From: Archaeoglobus neptunius
Lineage (GTDB): Archaea; Halobacteriota; Archaeoglobi; Archaeoglobales; Archaeoglobaceae
NCBI RefSeq assembly: GCF_016757965.1
Contig: NZ_JAEKIW010000009.1
Coordinates: forward strand, 1-64,000
Direction: 5' to 3'
DNA: 64,000 nucleotides
Within the stretch, counting starts at the first letter, position 1. Each line of letters begins with the position of its first letter. The position numbers and the translations under genes are program-made. Below the pieces are notes generated by a model. The model ran no database searches. It worked only from the letters and a program-made list of their open reading frames with translations, and was not told the DNA's origin. Positions 8,183 through 16,635 of the stretch are shown piece after piece.

Positions 8183-9310
8183 GTGGTGGGCGTGGGTTCA
8201 GAGGTTTTTGAAGTCGAGCAGGTGAGTAGTGAGACACGGAGTATCGAGCAGATAGAGTATGCGCTGAAGGAGCTGATTGCAGGCAACTGGACTGTGAGGC
8301 TGGAGAGAGCGGAGGATGAGAGGTACAGCCAGATCTTTGAGCTAATAAACACTCTGGCAGCAGATCTGGGATCGCTTTTTGGAGAGATGGTAAAGGCAAT
8401 GAAAGAAACTGAAGAGATGGCAAAGGAGAATATGGAAGCCATCAGCCAGCTCAATGCCGGGATGCAGCAGATTTCATCAGCTTCACAGCAGATCGCAACC
8501 GGGGCAGAGAATCTCTCAAGACTTGCGAACAGTTCTCACGCTCTTGTCAGGGAAACGATGAATCTTTTTGAACTTCTAAATGACAACATAGCGGAATCCA
8601 GCAAGTATGCAAACAGCGCAATGGAGTATGCAGAACAGGCGAGAGAAAGCGGGGAGGTTGCACTTGGGAAACTGAAAGAAATGATCCACGAAATAGAGCT
8701 TGCAGGCAGCATCGTCGAGGAGCTTAACAACACCGTCAAGAACATAGGAAAGGTTACGGAGAGAATCAAATCCATTGCAGACCAGACCAATCTCCTCGCC
8801 CTTAATGCAGCAATTGAGGCTGCAAGGGCAGGAGAGCATGGCAGAGGGTTTGCCGTTGTTGCGGACGAGGTCAGAAAGCTTGCCGAGGAGAGCAGAAAGA
8901 GCACGGAGGAGATTGCAGAGATCGTGAGGAGTGTTCAGGAGGGGACCAGCAAGGTTATCGAGGCTGTCAGGAAAGCCAAAATGGAATCCGATGAGGGTGG
9001 AGACAAAATTAATGCAGCCCTCAAAATGGCCGAGGAGATAGGAAATATGGTTGGAGTGATAGGCGAAAAACTGCAAGAGGTGGCGAAGGAGTCCAGGAGG
9101 GGGGTGGAGAAGCTTGAGAGTCTGGTAAAGAACATTGAAGAGGTCGCATCAACTGCAGAAGAAGCCGCAGCAGCAAGTGAGGAATCCTCTGCGGCCATAG
9201 AGGAGCAGACCGCAGCCGTGCAGCAGATAGCCAACGGCTCCGAGAGATTGCTGCAAATTGCGCAGGACAATATGGAGGTTCTGATGCAGAGATTCAGAAA
9301 TCTCACCTAA
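8183..9310 (+). CDS. soluble methyl-accepting chemotaxis protein 1
   Basis: An MCP of 375 residues with no transmembrane segment and no periplasmic domain, so it should signal from the cytoplasm. The N-terminal ~70 residues look like one HAMP-type unit ([20 protein letters not shown]). A long coiled coil follows with the highly conserved signalling tip ([20 protein letters not shown] and [18 protein letters not shown]). Gln/Glu-rich segments ([20 protein letters not shown]) hold likely methylation and deamidation sites. GTG codons at 8183, 8186 and 8192 are all possible starts; 8192 has the best-placed purine-rich site. A 140-nt part of the hairpin tip is almost identical to MCP 2. Confidence 0.92.
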   Translation: MVGVGSEVFEVEQVSSETRSIEQIEYALKELIAGNWTVRLERAEDERYSQIFELINTLAADLGSLFGEMVKAMKETEEMAKENMEAISQLNAGMQQISSASQQIATGAENLSRLANSSHALVRETMNLFELLNDNIAESSKYANSAMEYAEQARESGEVALGKLKEMIHEIELAGSIVEELNNTVKNIGKVTERIKSIADQTNLLALNAAIEAARAGEHGRGFAVVADEVRKLAEESRKSTEEIAEIVRSVQEGTSKVIEAVRKAKMESDEGGDKINAALKMAEEIGNMVGVIGEKLQEVAKESRRGVEKLESLVKNIEEVASTAEEAAAASEESSAAIEEQTAAVQQIANGSERLLQIAQDNMEVLMQRFRNLT

Positions 9311-9348
9311 GGTGGTTCCAGTTTAAATGTCCAGGTTTTGTCAAAAGT

Positions 9349-9371
9349 AATGCAGCTTTCCTGCATTTTTT
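9349..9371. terminator. hairpin plus T-tract terminator between convergent genes
   Basis: AATGCAG (9349-9355), loop CTTTC, and CTGCATT (9361-9367) form a perfect 7-bp stem followed by a run of T to 9371. It lies between the stops of the plus-strand MCP (9310) and the minus-strand regulator (9379). Hairpin terminators of this bacterial look are unusual in archaea, where T-tracts alone normally end transcription. Confidence 0.55.
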
Positions 9372-9378
9372 CAGGCAT

Positions 9379-9666
9379 TTATACTGAGAACTCCAGTTCT
9401 TTTAAAATTTCAAAAATCATCCTTCCCTTTTCAGTCAGGCTGTACATATCCGACTTTTTTTCAACTATTGCGTACTCCATCAAAGTTTTTAAATGTCTGC
9501 TCAGAACTCCGGGATTCAACCTGGTTTCCAGCATCAGGTGGGTAAATTTAAGCGAGTTGATTTCAAGGCAGGATAGAATTTCAGTTACACCAGATCGGGC
9601 CAGGATTTTCAAGATGTCTTCTTTTTTATACACGACCCGAGGGTTGGTTACATTTTCAGCACCCAC
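9379..9666 (-). CDS. winged-helix transcriptional regulator 2
   Basis: A 95-residue paralogue of the regulator at 7818-8090. The winged helix runs from EILSCLEINSLKFTHLMLET through LNPGVLSRHLKTLMEY to the wing KSDMYSLTEKGRMIF. It begins with GTG at 9666, with GGTGAG about 10 nt upstream; the TATA-like CTTTTTAAC lies at 9706-9714 on the minus strand. It is divergent from soluble MCP 2, so both could be controlled from the shared 237-nt gap. The inducer is unknown. Confidence 0.75.
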   Translation of the reverse strand: MGAENVTNPRVVYKKEDILKILARSGVTEILSCLEINSLKFTHLMLETRLNPGVLSRHLKTLMEYAIVEKKSDMYSLTEKGRMIFEILKELEFSV

Positions 9667-9903
9667 TCTCTCACCCTGATTAAGATTACCAGTACTATCA
9701 TTAATTGTTAAAAAGTTTTTCGCAATACGAGAAATTAATTATCCAAATTTTGAAATGAAATATGAAAAAGGGATGACAACTTTGTATTTTTTTATCGACT
9801 TTTTTAATGAAATTCATTTCTTTCATTGATGTGCTGAAATTTTATGTTAGAAATTATATTGTATTACGAAAATTTTATACGTTTTGTATAACGTGCATTT
9901 GTT
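9667..9903. promoter_or_regulatory. AT-rich divergent control region, regulator 2 and MCP 2
   Basis: A 237-nt gap with no gene. The minus-strand promoter uses CTTTTTAAC at 9706-9714, with CGCAATACGA (9721-9730) just upstream of it. The plus-strand promoter has AAATTTTATAC at about 9870-9880, giving a probably leaderless mRNA for the ATG at 9904. Just after it, TATAC-GTTTT-GTATA (9876-9890) is an inverted repeat with 5-bp arms, placed to block initiation. GTATTACGAAAA (9861-9872) resembles the AATACGA motif. Confidence 0.45.
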
Positions 9904-11295
9904 ATGAGTAGCGTAGTTGAAAGCTCCGAATTTGGAATGGGGGACGAGATATTTAGGGAGCTTGCCAACGCCATTTCCAGATTAAAGGCCGGAGATTTCA
10001 ACGTGAAACTACCAGCAGAGAAATACAGTGGAAAGGTAGCAGCAACGTTTGAGGAATTCAACTCCTTCATCGATGACATGAGGGCTCTATTTGCTGAGAT
10101 ACTCAGGGTGTCTGAAGAGGCGGCGAAGGGAAATCTGAGTGTCAGGGCAAACGTTAGGGCATACGGGGAATACGAAAAACTTGTGGAGAACATAAACAGG
10201 CTGATAGATGCTATTGTTGTACCTATAAGAGAGGGTATAGAGGTCGTCAAAAGCTATGCTGAGGGAGATTTAACGAGAAGGGTTAGAAAAGACGTGGAAA
10301 TGTACGGCGAGTTTGCAGCATTTGCCGAATCTTTAAACGAGCTTGGAGAAAGTATGAACAGATTTGTAAAGGACATGAGGCAGATCGGTGAGGAAAATAC
10401 GGTAGGAATGCGGGAGATCAAAGAGGCGATAAGTCAAATAAACGCTGGCATGGAACAAATAAGTGCGGCATCTCAGCAAATGGCTCAGGGAGCAGCAAAT
10501 CTATCGAGAATCGCAAACGAGACAGCAGTGGAAGCGAGAAACGTGGTGGAAAACATAAAAAGACTGACTGAAAATGCTAAAATTTCGTCGGAATTTACAA
10601 AAAAAGTTGTAGAGAACATTCAATCATCCGAAAGTGAGGGTAGAGATGCGCAACGAAGCATAGAAGCGATTGTAAATGAAATCAGCAGTGTCGCTAAAAT
10701 TGTAAGTGAGCTTGATGTTGCTGTTAAAAATATCGATAAAGTTACTGAAAAGATCAAATCCATTGCAGACCAGACCAATCTCCTCGCCCTTAATGCGGCA
10801 ATTGAGGCTGCAAGGGCAGGAGAGCATGGCAGAGGGTTTGCCGTTGTTGCGGACGAGGTCAGAAAGCTTGCCGAGGAGAGCAGAAAGAGCACACAGGAGA
10901 TTAACGAGATTGTGTCAACGGTTCTGTCTGAAACTCAGAAAGTTACAGAAGCAACGAAAAATGCCCATGAACTCTCAGAGAGCAGTTCGAGGGGTATATT
11001 GGCTGCTTTATCAAAGAATACAGAGATCAGAAAGATGGTAGAAGAAATACAGGAGAAACTGATGGAAATAGTACAGGAGGCAGATGAGGGATTCCGCAGA
11101 GTAGAGCAGATCGCAAGAAACATTGATGAAGTGGCCTCAACTGCAGAAGAGTCTGCAGCATCAGCAGAAGAGACTTCTGCGGCTATAGAGGAGCAAACTG
11201 CAGCAGTGCAGCAAATAACGGCCAGTGTCGAGCAAACATCTGCTTCTGCTGAACGGACAGTCGGGTTTATCGATGACATGTACACAACGAAGTAG
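9904..11295 (+). CDS. soluble methyl-accepting chemotaxis protein 2 with tandem HAMP units
   Basis: A 463-residue MCP without membrane segments. Its N-terminal 165 residues look like three consecutive HAMP-type units (around [28 protein letters not shown] and [14 protein letters not shown]). The MCP coiled coil follows, with the standard hairpin tip and Gln/Glu-rich methylation segments ([18 protein letters not shown]). Poly-HAMP chains are known in soluble receptors and transmit signals along the coil. The start at 9904 fits a leaderless mRNA. It ends directly before the GTG of the second cheW, so the two are co-transcribed. The tip DNA (10753-10892) matches MCP 1 at 139 of 140 positions. 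Confidence 0.92.
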   Translation: MSSVVESSEFGMGDEIFRELANAISRLKAGDFNVKLPAEKYSGKVAATFEEFNSFIDDMRALFAEILRVSEEAAKGNLSVRANVRAYGEYEKLVENINRLIDAIVVPIREGIEVVKSYAEGDLTRRVRKDVEMYGEFAAFAESLNELGESMNRFVKDMRQIGEENTVGMREIKEAISQINAGMEQISAASQQMAQGAANLSRIANETAVEARNVVENIKRLTENAKISSEFTKKVVENIQSSESEGRDAQRSIEAIVNEISSVAKIVSELDVAVKNIDKVTEKIKSIADQTNLLALNAAIEAARAGEHGRGFAVVADEVRKLAEESRKSTQEINEIVSTVLSETQKVTEATKNAHELSESSSRGILAALSKNTEIRKMVEEIQEKLMEIVQEADEGFRRVEQIARNIDEVASTAEESAASAEETSAAIEEQTAAVQQITASVEQTSASAERTVGFIDDMYTTK

Positions 11296-11772
11296 GTGAA
11301 ATATGAGAGAGAGCCTGAATCGTCCAGTGCAACACTACAGGTTGTAATCTTCAGCCTCGGCAACGAAAGATACGGAGTTGAGACCTCACAGGTTAAGGAG
11401 ATCATCAGGGTGGAGGAAATCACATCAATACCAAACGCTCCGGACTTCATAGAGGGTGTGATAAACCTGAGAGGGCAGATAACCACCATAATCAATCTGA
11501 GAAAGCGGTTTGGAATGAAACCAAAGCCGATAGACAACGACACGAGAATAATAGTTTTCGAGCACAACGGAAGCACAATAGGAATGATGGTCGACACCGT
11601 CACAGAGGTCAGATACCTGTCAAAAGAGCACATAGATGAGCTTCCAAGCATAGTAACGGCAGGGGCCAGGTCAAAGTTCCTCAGAGGTGTGGGGAAACTG
11701 CCCGATGGACTGCTGATTCTGGTTGACCTGAACAGACTGCAGGAGGAGGAGTATGAACTTCTTTCATCTTAA
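11296..11772 (+). CDS. cheW: chemotaxis coupling protein CheW (copy 2)
   Basis: A second CheW of 158 residues, closely similar to copy 1 (IPNAPDFIEGVINLRG, GVGKLPDGLLILVDLN). It starts with GTG at 11296 immediately after the TAG stop of MCP 2, with little ribosome-site sequence, so it likely depends on translation of the MCP. Bases 11452-11513 are identical to 718-779 of copy 1. It may be the dedicated coupler of the two soluble MCPs. A T-run (TTAATTTTTT) follows the stop. Confidence 0.93.
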   Translation: MKYEREPESSSATLQVVIFSLGNERYGVETSQVKEIIRVEEITSIPNAPDFIEGVINLRGQITTIINLRKRFGMKPKPIDNDTRIIVFEHNGSTIGMMVDTVTEVRYLSKEHIDELPSIVTAGARSKFLRGVGKLPDGLLILVDLNRLQEEEYELLSS

Positions 11773-11921
11773 TTTTTTGGCCCTGGCAGGATATCTTTAA
11801 CCGCTGGCGCTCCTTAATCATGGCATTCTTGATTTATCATTCATTCTTATCGTTAACACTACGGAAGAAGATGTAGTTCAGTTTACCGGAAACTAATTTG
11901 GGGAAACCTCCTGTCAAAAAA
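11773..11921. other. convergent intergenic gap with T-tracts
   Basis: This gap lies between the stop of cheW copy 2 and the end of htpX. TTTTTT directly after the cheW stop and TTTTTT on the minus strand near 11915-11925 are likely archaeal T-tract terminators for each side. No open frame or RNA gene is recognised here. Confidence 0.4.
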
Positions 11922-12926
11922 TTAAAATATTCCGATACTCTCGATAAATCTCAGTCTTTTTGGAACTGGTGGGTGGGTTGATAGGAACTCCTGAATTGGG
12001 GAAACCTTCTGGTTCTTTAATCTTTCAATGTCCATTTTTGTTATGGGCTCGGCGACAGCATTTACGAAAGCATAGATGAACAGGGTTTTGAATTTGCTGT
12101 CTGCAATTGCATCCATGTATCTCGGATAGCTGTGGTAGAAGAGGTGTATCTTGGCCAGCCCCCTCTGCATCGCTTCCTTGCTGGTGGCTCTCACACCCTC
12201 AAAATCTGCGTAGTATTCTCTAAGCCTGCTGAAAGCCAGAACGAGTATCTGGACTATGAATGAAACGAGAACTGCAGCAAAGCCAACTGCAGCAAGCTGC
12301 ATCCCTCTTCTGTCGTCTCTGAAAGATGCGTGGATCATTGCATATCCGAGGTAGAAAATGATTGAGGGGAGAAGTCCAAACAGCAGCATTACAAGGTTGT
12401 CCCTGTGCTTGTGATGCCCCAGCTCATGCCCGATAACGGCTTCCAGCTCATCACTGTCAAGCATACTGATAAGGGTATCGGATACAGCGACGTACTTCCC
12501 TGTCAGTACGTTTCCGTATGCAAAGGCATTTGGTGGCCCTCTAACTGCAACCGCCTTTGGCGGACTGACGTTGAGCCTCCTCGCAACGCTGTTAACAACC
12601 ATTTGCAGGTTTTCGTCTCTCTTTGCGGAAAAGCTGAGGTTTATGATGAATGGTGAAATAATGTACATCAGCAGGTTAATCAGTATTAGGAACAGAATCA
12701 AGCCGTAAATGCTGACATAATAGCCTGCAAAACTCAGTATGGCATAAATTGTTACTGAGGATATCAGCAAAATCATCAGACCGAGGAGAACCATTGACGT
12801 GAACAGTGAGAATCTGCCTGAAACTCTGCCAGCAACTTTCGGTGCAATGGTGCTGGCCAGCAGCAGCATCAGTGCGTATCCGAGCATTGCCAGCAGCATG
12901 TAGACGGGATCGAAGAAGAATATCAT
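11922..12926 (-). CDS. htpX: M48 family membrane zinc protease (HtpX-like)
   Basis: A 334-residue membrane protease that degrades misfolded membrane proteins. The metal site HELGHHKHRD (HEXXH at residues 167-171) sits between membrane segments; hydrophobic stretches cover about 8-25, 43-70, 75-98, 180-198 and 208-228. The likely third zinc ligand is a Glu in LREYYADFEG. The promoter looks leaderless, with GTTTTTAAC about 25 nt upstream of the ATG. The gene is divergent from the small membrane gene at 13005. Confidence 0.88.
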   Translation of the reverse strand: MIFFFDPVYMLLAMLGYALMLLLASTIAPKVAGRVSGRFSLFTSMVLLGLMILLISSVTIYAILSFAGYYVSIYGLILFLILINLLMYIISPFIINLSFSAKRDENLQMVVNSVARRLNVSPPKAVAVRGPPNAFAYGNVLTGKYVAVSDTLISMLDSDELEAVIGHELGHHKHRDNLVMLLFGLLPSIIFYLGYAMIHASFRDDRRGMQLAAVGFAAVLVSFIVQILVLAFSRLREYYADFEGVRATSKEAMQRGLAKIHLFYHSYPRYMDAIADSKFKTLFIYAFVNAVAEPITKMDIERLKNQKVSPIQEFLSTHPPVPKRLRFIESIGIF

Positions 12927-13004
12927 GTCAGGTTTTTCTGTCTTTCTGTTAAAAACGGTTTCTCTTCAACAAAGCTTTTAAACAGATCGTCGAACATATG
13001 TTCG

Positions 13005-13148
13005 ATGAAGTGGCTTGAAGGTCTGGTTGTGGTTGCAGCGATGACTGTACCTTTTATGGCAATAAGGAGTTATGATCTTACCACTTATATTTACTGGAGT
13101 CTTGTAGCAGCGTTGTATCTGATATACATAGCAATATCGAGGTGGTAG
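13005..13148 (+). CDS. small membrane protein, possible symporter partner (47 aa)
   Basis: This short frame begins with ATG at 13005 and stops with TAG at 13146-13148, two bases before the likely TTG start of the symporter. The product has two hydrophobic helices (about residues 4-18 and 28-44: LEGLVVVAAMTVPFMA and YWSLVAALYLIYIAI) joined by a short loop. Several sodium/solute symporters are encoded with a tiny two-helix protein just upstream (the DUF3311/DUF997 type), and this matches that pattern in size, topology and position. Specific family membership is inference. A TTTTAAA element lies about 25 nt upstream. Confidence 0.6.
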   Translation: MKWLEGLVVVAAMTVPFMAIRSYDLTTYIYWSLVAALYLIYIAISRW

Positions 13149-13150
13149 AG

Positions 13151-14518
13151 TTGAACGAGTTCCTCTATGCCTTCGCTCTCTATACCGTAATTGGCACAGC
13201 CATAGCTCTGCTGGCTATGAGGGGATTGAGGACGCAGGAAGAGTACTACATAGCGGGCAGGAATGTAAGCGGAGTGGTTTCCGCCCTGACGTACGCTGCA
13301 ACCACGTACTCTGCCTTTATGATGGTGGGACTTGTGGGGCTGAGCTACGCAACCGGTGTTGGTGCACTCGGTTTCGAGCTGTTCTACCTTGTCGGCACAC
13401 TTTTCCTGCTCTCCTACTATGCCCCGAGAGTATGGGAGATGGCAAGGGATCGGGGTTACATCACACCCGGAGACATGATTGCCGAGAGGTATGGAAAAGA
13501 AGTGGCGATGCTGATGTCCGTTTTGGTCACTGTTGCTCTCATTCCTTATATTTCCGTCCAGCTCATCGGTGTGAGTCTGATCCTTGACAAGACCGGGGCA
13601 ATGAGCTTCGAGATGGGTGTTGCTGTGTCGGCGATTCTCGTCGCTCTGTGGGCCTTTCTTGGAGGTTTAAGGGGGGTTGCATGGACTGACGCCGTTCAGG
13701 GCGTTTTCATGCTTTTAATGGCCATCGCAGCCGTCTTCTGGGTTTACAGTTTTGGATTCTCCCAACATAACTTTTTCGTCGAGACTTCAAGGCTTGGAGA
13801 TCTCCTCATCGTCCCAAACAAAATATGGACGCCGATAAGGTTCATATCACTGACGGTTCCCTGGTTTTTCTTTGCCCTCACGAACCCTCAGGTGTTCCAG
13901 CGCCTCTACATACCCAGAGACAGAAAGGCCCTTAGGAGGATGGTCATTCTTTTTGGATTTTTCGGTCTTGTTTACACCGTTCTGGTGACATTCTTGGGTA
14001 TTGAGCTCAGAGTTCTGACCGAAACTGGAATGTTTCCCGGTGTCGGTGACAGGGATGCGGTAACTCCGACTCTCCTCAGCCATATGCCTACTCTGCTTGC
14101 AGTGGCGATTTCAATCAGCATTTTCGCAGCAGCCATCACCACGGCAAACTCCATCGTCCTGACCCTTTCTTCAATGATATCCAGAGATCTGCTTGGTAGC
14201 GAAAGAGTTGATGCGGGGAGGATTTTGATTGTGGTAATAACCGCAGCAATTTCGATCTTCGCTCTTACCAGACCCGGTTACATTGTGGAACTGTCAGTTC
14301 TCAGCTCTACCATTCTTCTCTGCCAGCTTCCACTGATTCTTGGTGTGTTTCATTTCAGCAAGGGTGGAAGAACAGCGGGGATGGCAACACTCCTTGCGGG
14401 ATTCATGACGGCGACCCTGCTGAGCTATCTGAAGTTATCCCCGCTTGGAGTTCCAGTTTCGGTCTGGACTCTCCTTGTGTCGTTCCTGACATTCTTTGCC
14501 CTATCACGTCTTAGATGA
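13151..14518 (+). CDS. sodium:solute symporter (SSS family)
   Basis: A transporter of about 455 residues with roughly 13 hydrophobic segments. SSS features include EEYYIAGRNVSGVVSALTYA near the N-terminus, GYITPGDMIAERYG, and the late ITTANSIVLTLSSMISRDL segment that belongs to the sodium site region. I prefer the TTG at 13151 because GAGGTGG (13139-13145) lies 5 nt upstream; the GTG at 13142 would overlap that site. The substrate cannot be assigned; organic acid, proline or pantothenate-type solutes are typical. Its stop overlaps the convergent cbf5 gene by 15 nt. Confidence 0.88.
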   Translation: MNEFLYAFALYTVIGTAIALLAMRGLRTQEEYYIAGRNVSGVVSALTYAATTYSAFMMVGLVGLSYATGVGALGFELFYLVGTLFLLSYYAPRVWEMARDRGYITPGDMIAERYGKEVAMLMSVLVTVALIPYISVQLIGVSLILDKTGAMSFEMGVAVSAILVALWAFLGGLRGVAWTDAVQGVFMLLMAIAAVFWVYSFGFSQHNFFVETSRLGDLLIVPNKIWTPIRFISLTVPWFFFALTNPQVFQRLYIPRDRKALRRMVILFGFFGLVYTVLVTFLGIELRVLTETGMFPGVGDRDAVTPTLLSHMPTLLAVAISISIFAAAITTANSIVLTLSSMISRDLLGSERVDAGRILIVVITAAISIFALTRPGYIVELSVLSSTILLCQLPLILGVFHFSKGGRTAGMATLLAGFMTATLLSYLKLSPLGVPVSVWTLLVSFLTFFALSRLR

Positions 14519-15487
14519 CTTCCACGCTCTGGGGTAAACTCCCCTCTCCATTACAACCCTTTCTATATCTGCTGCAACACCTTTTTTAAGCCTGAAAATC
14601 TCCTCAGCATTCATTAAAGCTTTGCCGATTGCCACAAGCTCGTTTTTCAGTGTAAATATTGCAACAGTTTTATCTTTTTCAACTGACTTTTCCACGAACG
14701 CCACGCCCCTCACAGACAGACTGGCACCGTGGCAGATCGCATCAACTGCGGTATCCTTAATCACGATCTTCGGTATGTCTGCCACCGCCATCTCCATCGG
14801 CTTTATGATTTCTCTCAGGTACTTTTCCTCTCCATCCTCCTTCCAGAAGACGTATGCATCAAGCAAGTCCTGAAGGGTGTAACACATATCCTCTCCAAAT
14901 TTACCTGTTCTTGTCCTTCTGAGCTCCTGCATATGGGCTCCGGTACCGAGAACTTCTCCAATATCTCTGCAGAGCTTTCTTATGTAAGTTCCCGACTCGG
15001 TGACAACTCTGAAAAGTACATCTCTACCATCGATTTCCAGTATTTCGATATCGTAAACTTCCCTTATCCTTAGTGCCTTCTTTACTGCAGATTTTAGCGG
15101 GGGTTTCTGATATATCCTTCCAACAAAGAGTTTCATCACCCTTTCAATATCCGCCTTTCTTGCATCTCCGTGAAGTCTCATCAGGCAGATGTATTCCTTT
15201 CCAGACTCCTGAAGGAACTTAACAAGCTTCGTCGCAGTTTCAATGAAAACGGGAAGCACACCGGTAACTCTCGGATCGAGAGTTCCCGCATGTCCAGTTT
15301 TTTTAACCTCAAGAATTTTTCTGATCCAGACAACAACCTCGTGGCTGCTGGGACCCATGGGTTTGTCTATGCAGACAAATCCCTTCTTAATGTACTCCTC
15401 TATCGGTCTTTTTGCAGGATAGCAGCCGTACTCCTCACTCGTTACGGCATCGTCCTTGATGTAGAAGTTTTCAAGCTCTGACCTCAC
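14504..15487 (-). CDS. truB: tRNA/rRNA pseudouridine synthase Cbf5 (TruB family)
   Basis: Archaeal Cbf5 makes pseudouridine in rRNA as the catalytic part of H/ACA RNPs, and U55 in tRNA. The 327-residue protein has the catalytic Asp in HAGTLDPRVTGVLP, the KPMGPSSHEVV and KEYICLMRLHGD segments, and a C-terminal PUA domain (about 240-320). Length and order match the archaeal family. It is the last gene of a minus-strand run that starts upstream, and it overlaps the convergent symporter gene. Confidence 0.93.
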   Translation of the reverse strand: MRSELENFYIKDDAVTSEEYGCYPAKRPIEEYIKKGFVCIDKPMGPSSHEVVVWIRKILEVKKTGHAGTLDPRVTGVLPVFIETATKLVKFLQESGKEYICLMRLHGDARKADIERVMKLFVGRIYQKPPLKSAVKKALRIREVYDIEILEIDGRDVLFRVVTESGTYIRKLCRDIGEVLGTGAHMQELRRTRTGKFGEDMCYTLQDLLDAYVFWKEDGEEKYLREIIKPMEMAVADIPKIVIKDTAVDAICHGASLSVRGVAFVEKSVEKDKTVAIFTLKNELVAIGKALMNAEEIFRLKKGVAADIERVVMERGVYPRAWKSSKT

Positions 15488-15525
15488 ATTGAGTGAAGGG
15501 CAGCGGACTTTTTAACATTTTTCGA

Positions 15526-15780
15526 TCAGGACATAAAAGCCATGTAGAGAGCTCCAATCATCTCGGCAAGCACCGCCACGATCAAAACCCTGATGTTTTT
15601 CTGGCTGAATGGTATAATGGCGATAAGAGCCAGAGCTGGGAGGAGAGTCATCCAGAACATTGCAAGCATTACATGGTCAACTCCGAGAGCATATTTTATT
15701 ATAAAGAGAATGGTGATTGCTGCCAGAGAAACATAAAATCCAAATCTCACGATCTCTGCAAATATGCTGTCGTCTCTCAT
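15526..15780 (-). CDS. small membrane protein next to TauE (possibly DUF1634)
   Basis: An 84-residue protein with three predicted membrane helices (about 12-28, 35-55, 62-82). I start it at the ATG at 15780 (MRDDSIFAEIVRFGF), which overlaps the TauE stop by 4 nt, so the two are translationally coupled; longer frames upstream are only shadow of the TauE gene. TauE/SafE exporters are often encoded with a small membrane protein of the DUF1634 family; the topology and the C-terminal segment fit, but the match is loose. Confidence 0.65.
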   Translation of the reverse strand: MRDDSIFAEIVRFGFYVSLAAITILFIIKYALGVDHVMLAMFWMTLLPALALIAIIPFSQKNIRVLIVAVLAEMIGALYMAFMS

Positions 15781-16634
15781 CCCATCAGCCCCGCAACACC
15801 CTTGTAGATGTTTGTTGCAGACGCAACGAAGAGTATGAACATAACACTCGTCCTGATCAGTCCCGGACTGACTCTCAGTGTTAGCTCTGTGCCGATTTTC
15901 GATCCCAGCGTCATGCCGAGCATTGCAGGAACGGCGATCTCGGGTATAATGGCTCCTTTGGACATGTAAACCCATGCGGCGATTGATGTGTTGAGCAGGA
16001 TTATCAGCATACTTGTTGCCACTGCAACTCTTATTGGCAGGAGCATTACCAGATTCAGCACCGGTACATTTGCCCATCCTGCACCAAGCCCGAACATACC
16101 TGCTATTAACCCTACGAAGGCAAACATGACCAGAGCAAGTGATGTATTGCTTGCAGAATAGGAGATCTGCTTACCAAGACTTGGCTCGAAGCACTCCCCC
16201 CACATCGAAAAAGCTCTGCATATTCTGTCCTTCTCTCCAGGCTCTGGAAACTCCACTCTCTCTGTCAGGGCCATTATCAGCAGTATCAGGGCAAGAAGAA
16301 CACCGAGCAGAAGAGTTATGTAGTATTTTCCCTCAGGAAACTCTCTTGAGATGTAAAGCCCCAAGTATCCACCCACAAACGCAGTAAGGTTGGATACAAG
16401 GATGAGAGGAAGAACCATTCTGAGGTTTGTAAAGCCTCTTTTAATTGACGTTGGCGAAGATGCCATCGCAGAGGTCAGAGCAACCATGACACCTCCACCT
16501 CTCACATAGTCAACATTGATGCCCGAGAATGCTGTGAGGAGTGGAACGAACATCACACCTCCGCCAACTCCCGAAAGTGGTGCGACAATTCCTATGATCA
16601 GCGAAAACAGGAATATCCACAGCTCCGCGCCCAT
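15777..16634 (-). CDS. TauE/SafE family sulfite/organosulfonate exporter
   Basis: A 285-residue membrane transporter with about eight helices in two repeats. Each repeat begins with the family glycine motif: IIGIVAPLSGVGGGVMFVP near the N-terminus and LIAGMFGLGAGWANVPVL in the middle. The family exports or imports sulfur-containing anions, which would fit a sulfur-handling member of the Archaeoglobales, but the substrate is not shown by the sequence. It lies 1 nt after the UspA gene and overlaps the next small membrane gene, so it is part of an operon. Confidence 0.87.
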   Translation of the reverse strand: MGAELWIFLFSLIIGIVAPLSGVGGGVMFVPLLTAFSGINVDYVRGGGVMVALTSAMASSPTSIKRGFTNLRMVLPLILVSNLTAFVGGYLGLYISREFPEGKYYITLLLGVLLALILLIMALTERVEFPEPGEKDRICRAFSMWGECFEPSLGKQISYSASNTSLALVMFAFVGLIAGMFGLGAGWANVPVLNLVMLLPIRVAVATSMLIILLNTSIAAWVYMSKGAIIPEIAVPAMLGMTLGSKIGTELTLRVSPGLIRTSVMFILFVASATNIYKGVAGLMG

Positions 16635-16635
16635 G

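Noticed and set aside
11896-12011. similar 18-nt sequences (ATTTGGGGAAACCTCCTG and AATTGGGGAAACCTTCTG) after and inside the htpX end
   Set aside because: Similarity is short and imperfect; it may be a tiny duplication but chance cannot be excluded.
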